Under the pieces are notes generated by a model that searched no databases, had not been told where the DNA came from, and saw nothing but the letters and a program-made list of their open reading frames with translations. 64,000 nt of DNA from the NCBI RefSeq assembly GCF_000737705.1, contig NZ_JPRH01000002.1:310001-374000 (forward strand), in the 5' to 3' direction. Position 1 is the first letter of the stretch. Each line of letters opens with the position of its first letter. This document shows positions 29,091 through 37,652 of this stretch, piece by piece. Source of the stretch: Chryseobacterium soli. Lineage in GTDB: Bacteria > Bacteroidota > Bacteroidia > Flavobacteriales > Weeksellaceae. The position numbers and the translations under genes are program-made.

Positions 29091-29474
29091 ATGGAAACAA
29101 AAATAGCAAGACTCTCCGCAACAGAAAAAGCGCTTGAAGTAATCTGGGAACTGGAGAAAAAATATGGCGACCTGATGTTCTATCAGGCAGGAGGATGCTG
29201 TGAAGGCACCCAGCCACAATGTTTTGAAAAAGGTGGATTTTTCCCTAGAATGAATGATGCCATGATAGGAACCATTAATGAGCATGAATTCTGGATCGAC
29301 CGCGATTTGTTTGAGTACTGGAAATATTCACACTTTACGCTGGATGTGGTAGACGGATTTGGTCCGGGTGGATTTTCTCTGGAAACTCCATTGGGAAAGA
29401 CATTTAAAGTAGTATACAGACTTTTTACCCCCGATGAATATGAAAACCTGGAGCCTGTGAAGCGCAGTGAATAA
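29091..29474 (+). CDS. DUF779 domain protein, aldehyde dehydrogenase companion
   Basis: 127 aa from ATG 29091; a TTG at 29061 would add ten residues without support. The sequence FYQAGGCCEGTQPQCF with three cysteines, then GFGPGGFSLETPLGKTF, is the DUF779 pattern. Members are typically encoded beside acetaldehyde dehydrogenases of the AcoD/ExaC type, as here; the biochemical role is unknown. The cysteines suggest metal binding or a redox role (inference). Confidence 0.85.
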   Translation: METKIARLSATEKALEVIWELEKKYGDLMFYQAGGCCEGTQPQCFEKGGFFPRMNDAMIGTINEHEFWIDRDLFEYWKYSHFTLDVVDGFGPGGFSLETPLGKTFKVVYRLFTPDEYENLEPVKRSE

Positions 29475-29490
29475 TTCGCGTCATATTATA

Positions 29491-30015
29491 CTAATTACCT
29501 TTCTGGACAATAAAATTGAGCTCTCTTTCAAAATCATATTTATTTCTTTTAATATTATTTTTTAAAGCTAAATAATAACCCACATTTGTAATTACTGCGA
29601 TAGTTAATGGCCATATTATTTCAATATTTTTTTCATTAATAAAAGTAAAACCGAATAGAAGGCAAAAGATAATTGTTACAATAAAGGGTAAAGTATGATA
29701 GAGAGAAGGCGTAATTTCTAGTGTGATAGACGTGTTCCCAATTTCTTCTGAGAAAGTACCATTTATAATAGCATTAATATTATTTATATCGAAAAAGCGT
29801 TTTCTTCTTCTGATCATAAAATGGGTATTGCTAATCTGTCCTCTGTACTCAAACCTGGTAGGAATTGCAGAATCTGATATCAAGGAAAAATTTAAGTTTG
29901 TTGTGTATGTTATCTTCTTTAATTTTTCGGCGAGTATACTTTTATTTATTTCAATGTTAAGAATTGAACGGTCATATAAACCAATACTTTTAAAAAATAG
30001 ATTCATAAATTTCAT
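29491..30015 (-). CDS. Uncharacterised membrane protein
   Basis: 174 aa with two hydrophobic helices (about 109-127 and 134-152), a cytoplasmic-looking N-terminal domain of ~105 residues with a basic RRRKRFF stretch, and a basic C-terminus. No family recognised. Its start is 13 bp after the stop of the symporter on the same strand, so the two are probably co-transcribed. Low GC like neighbouring orphan genes. Confidence 0.6.
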   Translation of the reverse strand: MKFMNLFFKSIGLYDRSILNIEINKSILAEKLKKITYTTNLNFSLISDSAIPTRFEYRGQISNTHFMIRRRKRFFDINNINAIINGTFSEEIGNTSITLEITPSLYHTLPFIVTIIFCLLFGFTFINEKNIEIIWPLTIAVITNVGYYLALKNNIKRNKYDFERELNFIVQKGN

Positions 30016-30028
30016 TTAGAAAATAATT

Positions 30029-31228
30029 TCAGACCTTCACAAACCGATTCACAAACATCGCCGCCACAATATCTCCCACAGCATTCAATACAGTGGCTAG
30101 TGGATCTACTAAGGTTCCAATGATCATTACTGCCGGAATAGCTTCCTGTGGCAGTTTATACACGGAAATCATCAGCATTTCACCGATATATCCGCCGTTG
30201 GGAATTCCGCCCGCTACAATACTTACAAAAACAGTAATTCCCAATGCCAGCAATAAATTGGTAGGCTCAAAAAAATCTCTGCCGATAATAAGAAAAGCAA
30301 CATATATTTTAATAATAGAAGACATGGACGACCCGTTTTTATGCAACGTGGTACCAATCGGAATCACGAGGTTAGCAATGGAATTCGGAATACCAATCTT
30401 TGATGCGGCCTGAAGGTTGGCGGGCATAGTGGCAAAACTGCTGCAGGTACTCAATGCTGTAAGGGTTGGATAGACCGCGTTTTTCCAAAAACTTTTGATT
30501 CCATTCTGTCCATCCGCCATGAAAGCATATAAGGTGAAGAATACAAAAAAGTAAATAATTCCTGCAACATAATATAATCCAAGAGGTTTAGCATAAAATC
30601 CGAAAAGTTGAGGTCCCAGTGTAGCCACCTGAAATGCAAAGTAAGCCCCCAGACCAATAGGTGCGAGCTTCATGATCAACAGCAGTAATTCTTTCATCAC
30701 TTCATATCCTGATGCGATGAAAGCCCTGAAAGGTTGTCCCTTTTCACCTGCTTTTCTTGCTGAAATACCGGTCATAAAAGCAAATATTAAAAGAGCCAGC
30801 ATATTTTGTCTGGAAAAAAGGGCGGTAAATTCTCCTACGGTGAAAAAACTTACAATCCTGTTTCCCCAGCCTTCTTCATTAGCTGCTTCCACGACAGCTC
30901 CCGAACTTCCCGAAACTCCAGACACAGGAAAAAGATACACAGCACAAATCGTAAAAATAGCTGCAGTCAGGATGAAAAACAGAAATGTGAAAGACATCAC
31001 TAAAATGATTTTCCCAAATTTTGACTGCTGTTCTAAAGAAGCAATAGAATTGGAGACAGCAAAGAATACTAATGGAACCACACTTACAAAAAGAAGATTA
31101 AGAAAGATATCTCCTAAAGGTTTAATATACTCTACAATGCCGGGAGATACAATACCGATTACACTTCCAACTGTAATTCCCAATAATAAAAATATAATTC
31201 CGGCGTAGTTATGTAATACCTCTTTCAT
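30029..31228 (-). CDS. Dicarboxylate/amino-acid:cation symporter (DAACS, GltP-like)
   Basis: 399 aa with about eight membrane helices and two re-entrant regions: a Ser/Thr-rich hairpin STCSSFATMPA, the TTLHKNGSSM segment at the NMDG position, and VDPLATVLNAVGDIVAA matching the substrate-binding helix of the family. Couples uptake of acidic amino acids or C4-dicarboxylates to H+ or Na+. The usual NMDGT is altered to HKNGS, and the Arg or Asp pair preceding VNVTGD is replaced by VDPLATVLNAVGD. Substrate range may therefore differ from glutamate carriers. Confidence 0.88.
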   Translation of the reverse strand: MKEVLHNYAGIIFLLLGITVGSVIGIVSPGIVEYIKPLGDIFLNLLFVSVVPLVFFAVSNSIASLEQQSKFGKIILVMSFTFLFFILTAAIFTICAVYLFPVSGVSGSSGAVVEAANEEGWGNRIVSFFTVGEFTALFSRQNMLALLIFAFMTGISARKAGEKGQPFRAFIASGYEVMKELLLLIMKLAPIGLGAYFAFQVATLGPQLFGFYAKPLGLYYVAGIIYFFVFFTLYAFMADGQNGIKSFWKNAVYPTLTALSTCSSFATMPANLQAASKIGIPNSIANLVIPIGTTLHKNGSSMSSIIKIYVAFLIIGRDFFEPTNLLLALGITVFVSIVAGGIPNGGYIGEMLMISVYKLPQEAIPAVMIIGTLVDPLATVLNAVGDIVAAMFVNRFVKV

Positions 31229-31297
31229 GCGGTGCTTTTTATCAAAGATAGGTTTATTTTTAACATTTAGTTATAGAATTATCAGGCTTAAATTTCA

Positions 31298-31305
31298 TAA
31301 ATTTG
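31298..31305 (+). promoter_or_regulatory. -7 box (TAAATTTG) of cbpA
   Basis: Exact TAnnTTTG match 16 bp before the cbpA ATG at 31322. No TTG at -33. Confidence 0.5.
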
Positions 31306-31321
31306 AGTAAACAACCTTTCT

Positions 31322-32236
31322 ATGGCTTATATAGATTACTATAAAATTTTAGGCGTAGATAAAAGCGCAACTCAGGACGATATCAAAAAAGCCTATCGGA
31401 AACAGGCAAGAAAACTTCATCCTGATCTTAATCCCGACGATAAAGAAGCTGAAAAAAAATTCAAAGAGCTTAATGAAGCCAATGAAGTGCTCAGCAATCC
31501 CGAAAATCGTACAAAATATGATAAATACGGTGAAAACTGGAAGCATGGTGAGGAGTATGAAAAAGCCCAACAGCAGCAGCAAAGACAGTATCAGGGGCAA
31601 AACCATAGCGGTGGATATTCCGGTGCCAATTTTGGCGAAGGCGAAGATTTTTCAGATTTTTTCCAAAGTATGTTTGGCGGATCTGGGGGAGGCTTTGGCA
31701 GAAGTTCAAAAGGAAGTGCATCCGGAAAGTTCAAAGGCCAGGATGTTCATGCGGAGCTAAATCTCAATTTACGGGATGCAGCTACCACCCATTCCCAGAC
31801 TTTTGATATTAATGGGAAGAAAGTGAGAATTACTATTCCCGCAGGCGTGTATGACGGGCAGCAGATTAAATTAAAAGGACATGGAAGCCCGGGCTTTAAT
31901 GGCGGACCTAATGGAGATCTTTATATTACATTCAATATTCCGGCAGATCCGGATTTTGAAAGAGTAGGTGACGACCTTAAAACGAAGGTTGCCGTTGATC
32001 TGTATACTGCAGTATTAGGTGGAGATGTAAAAGTAGACACTCTGAATGGAAGTGTAAACCTTAAAGTAAAACCCGAAACCCAGAACGGAATGACGGTAAG
32101 GCTAAAAGGAAAAGGGTTTCCTGTGTACAAAAAAGAAGGCCACTTCGGTGATCTTTTTGTCACTTATGAAGTGAAAATGCCGGTAAATCTTACTGAAAAG
32201 CAGAAAGAACTTTTTGAACAACTTAAAAATTCCTAG
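31322..32236 (+). CDS. cbpA: DnaJ-class co-chaperone CbpA
   Basis: 304 aa. J domain at residues 1-70 with H33-P-D, a Gly/Phe-rich linker with [11 protein letters not shown] (about 75-135), then two C-terminal substrate-binding beta domains ([47 protein letters not shown]). There is no CxxCxGxG zinc region, which makes it type II (CbpA) rather than DnaJ. Stimulates DnaK ATPase. The modulator gene follows after 3 bp, confirming CbpA. Confidence 0.95.
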   Translation: MAYIDYYKILGVDKSATQDDIKKAYRKQARKLHPDLNPDDKEAEKKFKELNEANEVLSNPENRTKYDKYGENWKHGEEYEKAQQQQQRQYQGQNHSGGYSGANFGEGEDFSDFFQSMFGGSGGGFGRSSKGSASGKFKGQDVHAELNLNLRDAATTHSQTFDINGKKVRITIPAGVYDGQQIKLKGHGSPGFNGGPNGDLYITFNIPADPDFERVGDDLKTKVAVDLYTAVLGGDVKVDTLNGSVNLKVKPETQNGMTVRLKGKGFPVYKKEGHFGDLFVTYEVKMPVNLTEKQKELFEQLKNS

Positions 32237-32239
32237 GCG

Positions 32240-32542
32240 ATGAGTGAAAGAATATCACGGGAAGATCTCGTAAAAATTTATAATATAGAAATCACTTTTT
32301 TTGATGAACTGGTAGATTACGGCCTGCTCCGGGTAGAAACTGAAAATAATGTCCGGTACCTGATGTATGAAGATCTGCCTGCTCTGGAAAAATTTACGAA
32401 TTGGTATTATGATCTGGAAATTAATATTCCCGGTTTGGAAGTCATTCATGATATGCTGCAAAAGATGGAACACTTGCAGCAGAAGAATCGCGAACTGATG
32501 AATAAACTTTCTGCGATCAGTGCGCAGTATGAAGATATTTAG
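32240..32542 (+). CDS. cbpM: Chaperone modulator CbpM
   Basis: 100 aa, the usual size. The MerR-like N-terminal helix-turn-helix fold (ISREDLVKIYNIEITFFDELVDYGLL) and C-terminal coiled helix (LLQKMEHLQQKNRELMNKL type) match CbpM, which binds the J domain of CbpA and blocks its action on DnaK. Located 3 bp after cbpA, so the inhibitor is made with its target. Confidence 0.88.
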   Translation: MSERISREDLVKIYNIEITFFDELVDYGLLRVETENNVRYLMYEDLPALEKFTNWYYDLEINIPGLEVIHDMLQKMEHLQQKNRELMNKLSAISAQYEDI

Positions 32543-32589
32543 TTTAGTTTTGTAGACTTTAAAAGTAACTAACAAAATTTTTCTAAGTA

Positions 32590-33117
32590 ATGAGTGACGA
32601 AAAGGTTATTACCTTAACCCCTAACAGGAAATATTTCGAAGAAATCTATTTCAGCGGTAATCAGGGAAGTCTGTTTTTTTCGCCGACAACAAAGAGTAAA
32701 ACCATCACAACGATTATTGTAATCACCGCGTTGTTGATTGTGTTTTTGCTGAAAGATAATTTAAGTAAGGAGAATGTTGGAATCTTATATTTTTTAAGTT
32801 TTATCTTTCTTCTGTGTGCGGTGTATCTTTCCCTGAGTATCAATAAAGTTTCAAGATGGAAAAAGCAGGTGTACAGATATTTAAAAACGCTTGAAGATTC
32901 TAAAAAATACGAAATCAGACTGAGTAATGAATCTTTAAACGTTGCGATCAATCATCTGGAAGAATATAGCCTCTGGAAAGATTTTACAAATTTTGAGATC
33001 AATGATCAGTTTATTTCCCTGGAAGGAAAATTCAATTATATGTTTCCTAAAAAATCAATGAATGACAAGGATTATAATCTGCTCAAAAAAGCAATAAAAG
33101 ACAATATTAAACCATAA
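32590..33117 (+). CDS. YcxB-like membrane protein
   Basis: 175 aa. Two adjacent hydrophobic helices (about residues 38-55 and 64-83) followed by a soluble beta domain with SNESLNVAINHLEEYSLW and a late FPKKSMND, the layout of YcxB-like C-terminal domains. Role unknown. Lies 47 bp after cbpM on the same strand and shares a bidirectional terminator with the convergent cysteine synthase gene. Confidence 0.65.
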   Translation: MSDEKVITLTPNRKYFEEIYFSGNQGSLFFSPTTKSKTITTIIVITALLIVFLLKDNLSKENVGILYFLSFIFLLCAVYLSLSINKVSRWKKQVYRYLKTLEDSKKYEIRLSNESLNVAINHLEEYSLWKDFTNFEINDQFISLEGKFNYMFPKKSMNDKDYNLLKKAIKDNIKP

Positions 33118-33148
33118 AAAAATCAGAGCAAATTGCTCTGATTTTTTA
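33116..33148. terminator. Bidirectional terminator
   Basis: AATCAGAGCAA (33121-33131) and TTGCTCTGATT (33133-33143) form a perfect 11-bp stem flanked by A and T runs, between convergent genes. Confidence 0.9.
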
Positions 33149-33188
33149 TTTTATAGTAAAGGGTTTAGGAAAAGCACCTTAGCACTTT

Positions 33189-34172
33189 TTACTCCAGCCA
33201 GCCCATTTCTTTCATCCACTCGTCATTGTAAATTTTCCCTACGTATCTTGAACCGTGGTCATGAAGAAGTACAACGATTACGTCATCTTTGGTGAACTGA
33301 TCTTTCATCTGGATCAAAGAAGCAATAGCACTTCCCGCAGAATATCCGCAGAAAATTCCTTCTTCTTTAGCCAATTTTCTTGCATAGATTGCTCCGTCTT
33401 TATCCGTTACTTTTTCAAAATGATCAATCACAGACATATCGTAGTTTTCAGGAATGATATCTTCCCCGATTCCTTCCGTAATATAGGTGTAAGCATGATC
33501 ATAATGAAGTTCTCCTGTTTCATGGAATTCCTTTAAAATAGACCCGTACGTATCCACACCGATTACTTTAATATCAGGATTTCTTTCTTTAAAGAATGTT
33601 CCACAACCTGTTACGGTACCTCCTGTTCCTGCACCGGCTACAAAATGCGTCAGTTTTCCTTCCGTCTGTTCCCAGATTTCCGGAGCAGTAGATTCGTAAT
33701 GGGCCGCTCTGTTGGATAAGTTGTCATATTGGTTTACATACCATCCGTTTTCTGTTTCCTTAGCCAGTCTTTTAGACACTGAATAATAAGAACGCGGGTC
33801 GGTAGGCTTTACATCCGTAGGACATACAATCACTTCTGCACCTACGGCACGAAGGATGTCGCATTTTTCTTTTGACTGCTTAGAGTTGGTTACAAAAATA
33901 CATTTGTATCCTTTGATGATGGCGGCAAGGGCAAGTCCCATACCCGTATTTCCGGAAGTTCCTTCAATGATTGTTCCGCCTGGTTTTAATCTGCCGTCTT
34001 TTTCGGCATCTTCAATCATTTTAACAGCCATTCTGTCTTTTACAGAATTACCAGGATTGAAAGTTTCTACTTTTGCTAAAACTAATGCTGGAAAATCCTC
34101 ACCTAAAACTTTATTAAGCTTTACCAGTGGAGTGTTTCCTATCGTTTCAAGAATATTTTTTGCGTATTTCAT
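33189..34172 (-). CDS. PLP-dependent cysteine synthase / cystathionine beta-synthase family enzyme
   Basis: 327 aa. PLP Lys45 in NPGNSVKDRMA, substrate loop EGTSGNTG, phosphate-binding GAGTGGTVTG and CGYSAGSA. It matches the catalytic core of cystathionine beta-synthase but has no CBS regulatory domains and no haem region. The C-terminal VLLHDHGSRYVGKIYNDEW is shared with the CBS/cysteine synthase group. Either cysteine synthesis from acetylserine and sulfide or cystathionine formation is possible; the gene context does not decide. Confidence 0.88.
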   Translation of the reverse strand: MKYAKNILETIGNTPLVKLNKVLGEDFPALVLAKVETFNPGNSVKDRMAVKMIEDAEKDGRLKPGGTIIEGTSGNTGMGLALAAIIKGYKCIFVTNSKQSKEKCDILRAVGAEVIVCPTDVKPTDPRSYYSVSKRLAKETENGWYVNQYDNLSNRAAHYESTAPEIWEQTEGKLTHFVAGAGTGGTVTGCGTFFKERNPDIKVIGVDTYGSILKEFHETGELHYDHAYTYITEGIGEDIIPENYDMSVIDHFEKVTDKDGAIYARKLAKEEGIFCGYSAGSAIASLIQMKDQFTKDDVIVVLLHDHGSRYVGKIYNDEWMKEMGWLE

Positions 34173-34191
34173 AAATGGTTTATATGCGGTG

Positions 34192-34199
34192 CAAAGATA
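34192..34199 (-). promoter_or_regulatory. -7 box (TATCTTTG) of the cysteine synthase gene
   Basis: On the minus strand TATCTTTGCA lies about 19 bp before the start codon, an exact TAnnTTTG match; no clear TTG upstream. Confidence 0.5.
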
Positions 34200-34305
34200 A
34201 GGCTTTAAAAATTAGCCGTATGGTGTATGTATGATGATCTGCATAACAGACAGTGAATTTTTCTAATTAATAATCCACTGTTCATGATCCAACGTTGATC
34301 TTATC

Positions 34306-35535
34306 TTAATTATATTTGATGGCCTTAACCGGTGAGATTTTACTGATCAGGTAACTTGGAATAATCAAAGCCAGTGCTGAAATAATCAAAATTCCTACTG
34401 AAATTGAAATGATAGCAATTGGGTTCAAATCTACAGGAACGGTGCTCACATAATAATTTTCAGGATTCAGTTTAATGATTCCGAAAAATTTCTGAAGCAG
34501 CAATAATCCGATACCGATAGCATTTCCATATAAAAGTCCGGGAATCATGATTATCAGTGTATAATTAATAAACGTTGCACGAATCTGCGCATTGCTTGCT
34601 CCTAATGTTTTAAGAAGACCAATAGAATTTGTTCTTTCAATAATAAGGATCAGAAGAAGCATTACAATATTAATTACGACAACCACAAGCATAATGATGA
34701 TGATCAATGCGATATTAGTATCAAAAATGCTTATCCAGTCGGTAATCTGCGGAAACTTTTCAGTGGCTTTTTCCGCATAGTTTTTATACCCGATCAGTTT
34801 TTCAATTTCAGGAAAATCTTTGTCAACATCATTTACATTCTTTAGAAAAATATCAATGCCGCCGATCTCATCGGGTTTCATATCCTGAATTTTCCTTACG
34901 TGATTAATACCTCCGATAACGAACTGCTCGTCAATCATTTTAATATCGGTTCTGTAAATTCCAACAACCTCGAATTTTCTGTATAATGGTTTTTGATCAG
35001 CTTTTGAAAAAACAGTCACAATACTGTCCTTTACTTTCAAATGAAGATCATTGGCTATTTTTTGAGAAATGGTAACCCCATTGTTAAATCCTATTTCAGT
35101 TACTTTCGGAGTAGTACCGGCAATAAGGAATTTTTTAAACCTCAGGCTGTCAAAATCTTTTCCGACTCCTTTAAATATAATCCCTGCGAAATTATGCTCA
35201 TTACGCATAATCCCGGTTACTGTAGCATATTTCTGTACACTTTCTACATCTGGAATTTCTTTAATCTTGGGAATATTCAGTCCCTGATTATCCAGTACAG
35301 AGGTGTTGTAGGAAGAATTTGATCTCGTAGATCTTACGGTAATATGCCCGCTGAAATCTGCCAGTCTTTCTTTAATAGCTTTTTTGGAACCGAAACCTGT
35401 AGCTACCGTAATGAGAGAAACAATGATCCCTAAAGCAACAGAAAGTCGGCCTATGAAGATGATAACCCTCGAAAGGTTATTTTTGTTATCTTTGGAAAAT
35501 GCTATTTTTCTAGAGAAATATAAAGGAAATTTCAA
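34306..35535 (-). CDS. FtsX-like ABC permease, LolC/LolE-like
   Basis: 409 aa from a TTG start at 35535 (LKFPLYFSRK), chosen because this N-terminus is typical of the family and because a TAATTTTG promoter box (35554-35561, minus) would otherwise fall inside the gene; the frame is open to an ATG at 35604. One N-terminal helix (VALGIIVSLITVATGF), a large periplasmic domain (about 65-280) and three C-terminal helices form the FtsX fold. Likely extracts lipoproteins from the inner membrane with a separate ATPase (LolD) that is not encoded here. Confidence 0.85.
   Translation of the reverse strand: MKFPLYFSRKIAFSKDNKNNLSRVIIFIGRLSVALGIIVSLITVATGFGSKKAIKERLADFSGHITVRSTRSNSSYNTSVLDNQGLNIPKIKEIPDVESVQKYATVTGIMRNEHNFAGIIFKGVGKDFDSLRFKKFLIAGTTPKVTEIGFNNGVTISQKIANDLHLKVKDSIVTVFSKADQKPLYRKFEVVGIYRTDIKMIDEQFVIGGINHVRKIQDMKPDEIGGIDIFLKNVNDVDKDFPEIEKLIGYKNYAEKATEKFPQITDWISIFDTNIALIIIIMLVVVVINIVMLLLILIIERTNSIGLLKTLGASNAQIRATFINYTLIIMIPGLLYGNAIGIGLLLLQKFFGIIKLNPENYYVSTVPVDLNPIAIISISVGILIISALALIIPSYLISKISPVKAIKYN
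35478..35494 (+). promoter_or_regulatory. Two tandem -7 boxes for the DUF1343 gene
   Basis: TATTTTTG (35478-35485) and TATCTTTG (35487-35494) both fit TAnnTTTG exactly. They lie inside the 5' part of the divergent permease gene, 46-62 bp before the ATG at 35540. Confidence 0.45.
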
Positions 35536-35539
35536 GCTT

Positions 35540-36736
35540 ATGAATTTAGATTTCAAAATTAAAAATTTACTTCTTATTTGCCTAATTTTTTTAGGAGTAT
35601 TCAACCAATATTATTCTCAGACTCAAGATCAACCGGTTTTCAAAACAGGTGCAGACCGTCCTGAACTCTATTTGCCTTTGTTAAAAGGTAAAACCATAGG
35701 AGTGGTTACCAATCAGACAGGATTAATGAGTGATAAAACCCATCTTGTTGATTTTTTAGTTAAAAATAATATTAAAATCAAAGCAATCTTCGCACCTGAG
35801 CATGGTTTTAGAGGGGATGCAGATGCAGGCGAAAAAGTAAAGAATGGAGTAGACACCAAAACGGGTATTCCAATCGTTTCGTTATATGGAAATAATAAAA
35901 AACCAAAACCGGATCAGTTAAAAGGAATTGATATCGTAGTTTTTGATATTCAGGATGTGGGAGTTAGATTCTATACCTATATTTCTACCTTAACCTATCT
36001 GATGGAAGCCGGGGCTGAAAATAATGTTGAAGTGCTGGTACTGGACCGCCCAAATCCTCATGACGGGTATACAGATGGACCTGTATTGAAGAAAAAATGG
36101 GCAAGCTTTGTGGGAATGCATGAAGTCCCTGTCGTATATGGACTAACCATAGGAGAGTACGGAAAAATGGTTAATGGTGAAAAATGGCTGAGCAAAGGAG
36201 TTCAGGCTAAATATACGGTTATCCCGATGCAGGGGTATCAAAAAATGAAAAGGTATCCTATTTTGGATAAACCTTCTCCTAACCTTCCCAATGATAAATC
36301 TATCAATCTATATCCAAGTTTATGTTTTTTTGAAGGAACCCAGGTTTCTGTAGGACGAGGAACGGGGCTGCCTTTCCAGCTCTATGGATCTCCCTGGACG
36401 AAAGACCTTCCTTATCAGTTTACTCCAAAGCCGAACTCCGGTGCCAAAGATCCTTTCTTAAACGGAAAATTATGCTATGGTGAGAATCTTTCTAATTACC
36501 AGAAAGATCTGCGTGAATTAAATCTGGAATGGGTTATTAAAGCCTATAAAGATTATAAAAATCCGGACCAGGGGTTTTTCCTGAAAAATTTATGGTTTGA
36601 TACATTAGCCGGAACTGACGAATTGAGAAAACAGATTATTGCAGGTAAATCAATTTCGGAGATCAAAGATTCATGGAAAAAAGATTTGGAGAAATTCGAA
36701 AAAATAAGAGCTCAATATGTTATGTACAAAAATTAA
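35540..36736 (+). CDS. DUF1343 exported protein
   Basis: 398 aa from ATG 35540; the frame is open upstream but only over permease-coding DNA, and this ATG starts a good signal peptide ending YYSQ. Motifs VTNQTGL, FAPEHGFRG, DIQDVGVRFYTYISTL, VLDRPNPHDG and FFEGTQVSVGRGTGLPFQ are characteristic of DUF1343 (YbbC/NamZ family). Characterised members are exo-beta-N-acetylmuramidases acting on cell-wall fragments, so a periplasmic peptidoglycan-recycling role is likely (family knowledge). Complete, normal length. Confidence 0.9.
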   Translation: MNLDFKIKNLLLICLIFLGVFNQYYSQTQDQPVFKTGADRPELYLPLLKGKTIGVVTNQTGLMSDKTHLVDFLVKNNIKIKAIFAPEHGFRGDADAGEKVKNGVDTKTGIPIVSLYGNNKKPKPDQLKGIDIVVFDIQDVGVRFYTYISTLTYLMEAGAENNVEVLVLDRPNPHDGYTDGPVLKKKWASFVGMHEVPVVYGLTIGEYGKMVNGEKWLSKGVQAKYTVIPMQGYQKMKRYPILDKPSPNLPNDKSINLYPSLCFFEGTQVSVGRGTGLPFQLYGSPWTKDLPYQFTPKPNSGAKDPFLNGKLCYGENLSNYQKDLRELNLEWVIKAYKDYKNPDQGFFLKNLWFDTLAGTDELRKQIIAGKSISEIKDSWKKDLEKFEKIRAQYVMYKN

Positions 36737-36761
36737 GTAAGTAATAAAATTACTTACTTAA
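36733..36761 (+). terminator. Perfect inverted repeat spanning the DUF1343 stop codon
   Basis: TTAAGTAAGTAAT (36733-36745), AAA, ATTACTTACTTAA (36749-36761): an AT-rich perfect 13-bp stem that includes the TAA stop. No long T run follows, so it may protect the 3' end as much as terminate. Confidence 0.5.
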
Positions 36762-36823
36762 TATATTCTTTTAATCGTACCACCCTGTGATGGCAAGTTT
36801 GTTATCTGAAATCAGCTATCTGT

Positions 36824-37030
36824 TTAATCAAAATCCGGTGGTGGAGTATTGTCATTCTTCCCTTTATTAAAGATAAGAAGACCGATTGATAATCCTATAA
36901 CTCCTGCAACAGCAATTAGTAATGCTGTTTGAAGTTTATCAGGTTGTTCATTTCCCAGATAATTCATTAAAAAAACAATCACAAAAGTGATAGCTGAGAT
37001 GATAAGGTGATTTCTTCCGAATAATTTCAT
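36824..37030 (-). CDS. Small two-helix membrane protein
   Basis: 68 aa with two hydrophobic helices (about 8-25 and 36-54) and a short acidic, Pro-rich tail (NTPPPDFD). No family recognised. Starts 4 bp after the stop of the DUF3575 gene, so it is the last gene of the thioredoxin operon 38828-36824. Confidence 0.65.
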   Translation of the reverse strand: MKLFGRNHLIISAITFVIVFLMNYLGNEQPDKLQTALLIAVAGVIGLSIGLLIFNKGKNDNTPPPDFD

Positions 37031-37034
37031 GAGA

Positions 37035-37652
37035 TTATTTTAATTTGTAGGATATCATTACACCTCCTCTGTAAGGCATAATCTCGCCACTTTTATTGAA
37101 TTTTTGAGCACTATCATAACGCTGGCCGGTCCCGCGTTCATATCCTTTATAAAAGTCTTGCGAAGATCCTATGGATGCATATAAATCAATATTCCAACGA
37201 TCAGATACTTTGAACTGATATCCTCCTGTTACACCAAATATTATCGAATATCCCTTTTGGTAAATATTAGAGTTTGTAAACACTTCTCCACTGTCTGTGA
37301 CAAAAGTTCGATCATTCCAGTAATTCCATTTTTGGGTAGTAAACGCTGCTCCTGCAATATTTGCCCCAATATACCAATGCTTGAAAGCTTCGTTAAAGTA
37401 ATATCTCCCCTCTACAGAAACAGAATAATACTGAAGTTCATGTCCTGCAAAAGATTTCCAAGGAGAAATCAAAACATCCCCTTGCAATGTAATTTTTTGA
37501 GTCAGTTGTTTTTCCACTGCTACATTAAGTATTCCTAGTGGAGCAAATGCTGCATTTCCTTTTATGTAAAGGCTTTTTTCCTGTTCCTGTGCCATTAATG
37601 TTCCTGTCGAAAATAGGACAAGAAAGCCTGTCAATAGTGTATGTTTCATCAT
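37035..37652 (-). CDS. DUF3575-type outer-membrane beta-barrel protein
   Basis: 205 aa. Signal peptide to about LMAQ (residue 22), then alternating amphipathic strands (ITLQGDVLISPW; YYSVSVEGRYYF; HWYIGANIAGAAF; YSIIFGVTGGYQF) ending in GGVMISYKLK, a small barrel of about eight strands. Matches the DUF3575 pattern of Bacteroidota. Function unknown. Starts immediately after the thioredoxin-family stop with no gap. Confidence 0.78.
   Translation of the reverse strand: MMKHTLLTGFLVLFSTGTLMAQEQEKSLYIKGNAAFAPLGILNVAVEKQLTQKITLQGDVLISPWKSFAGHELQYYSVSVEGRYYFNEAFKHWYIGANIAGAAFTTQKWNYWNDRTFVTDSGEVFTNSNIYQKGYSIIFGVTGGYQFKVSDRWNIDLYASIGSSQDFYKGYERGTGQRYDSAQKFNKSGEIMPYRGGVMISYKLK

Noticed and set aside
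30672-31208. 178-aa frame opposite the symporter gene
   Set aside because: Shadow of a strongly coding membrane protein on the other strand.
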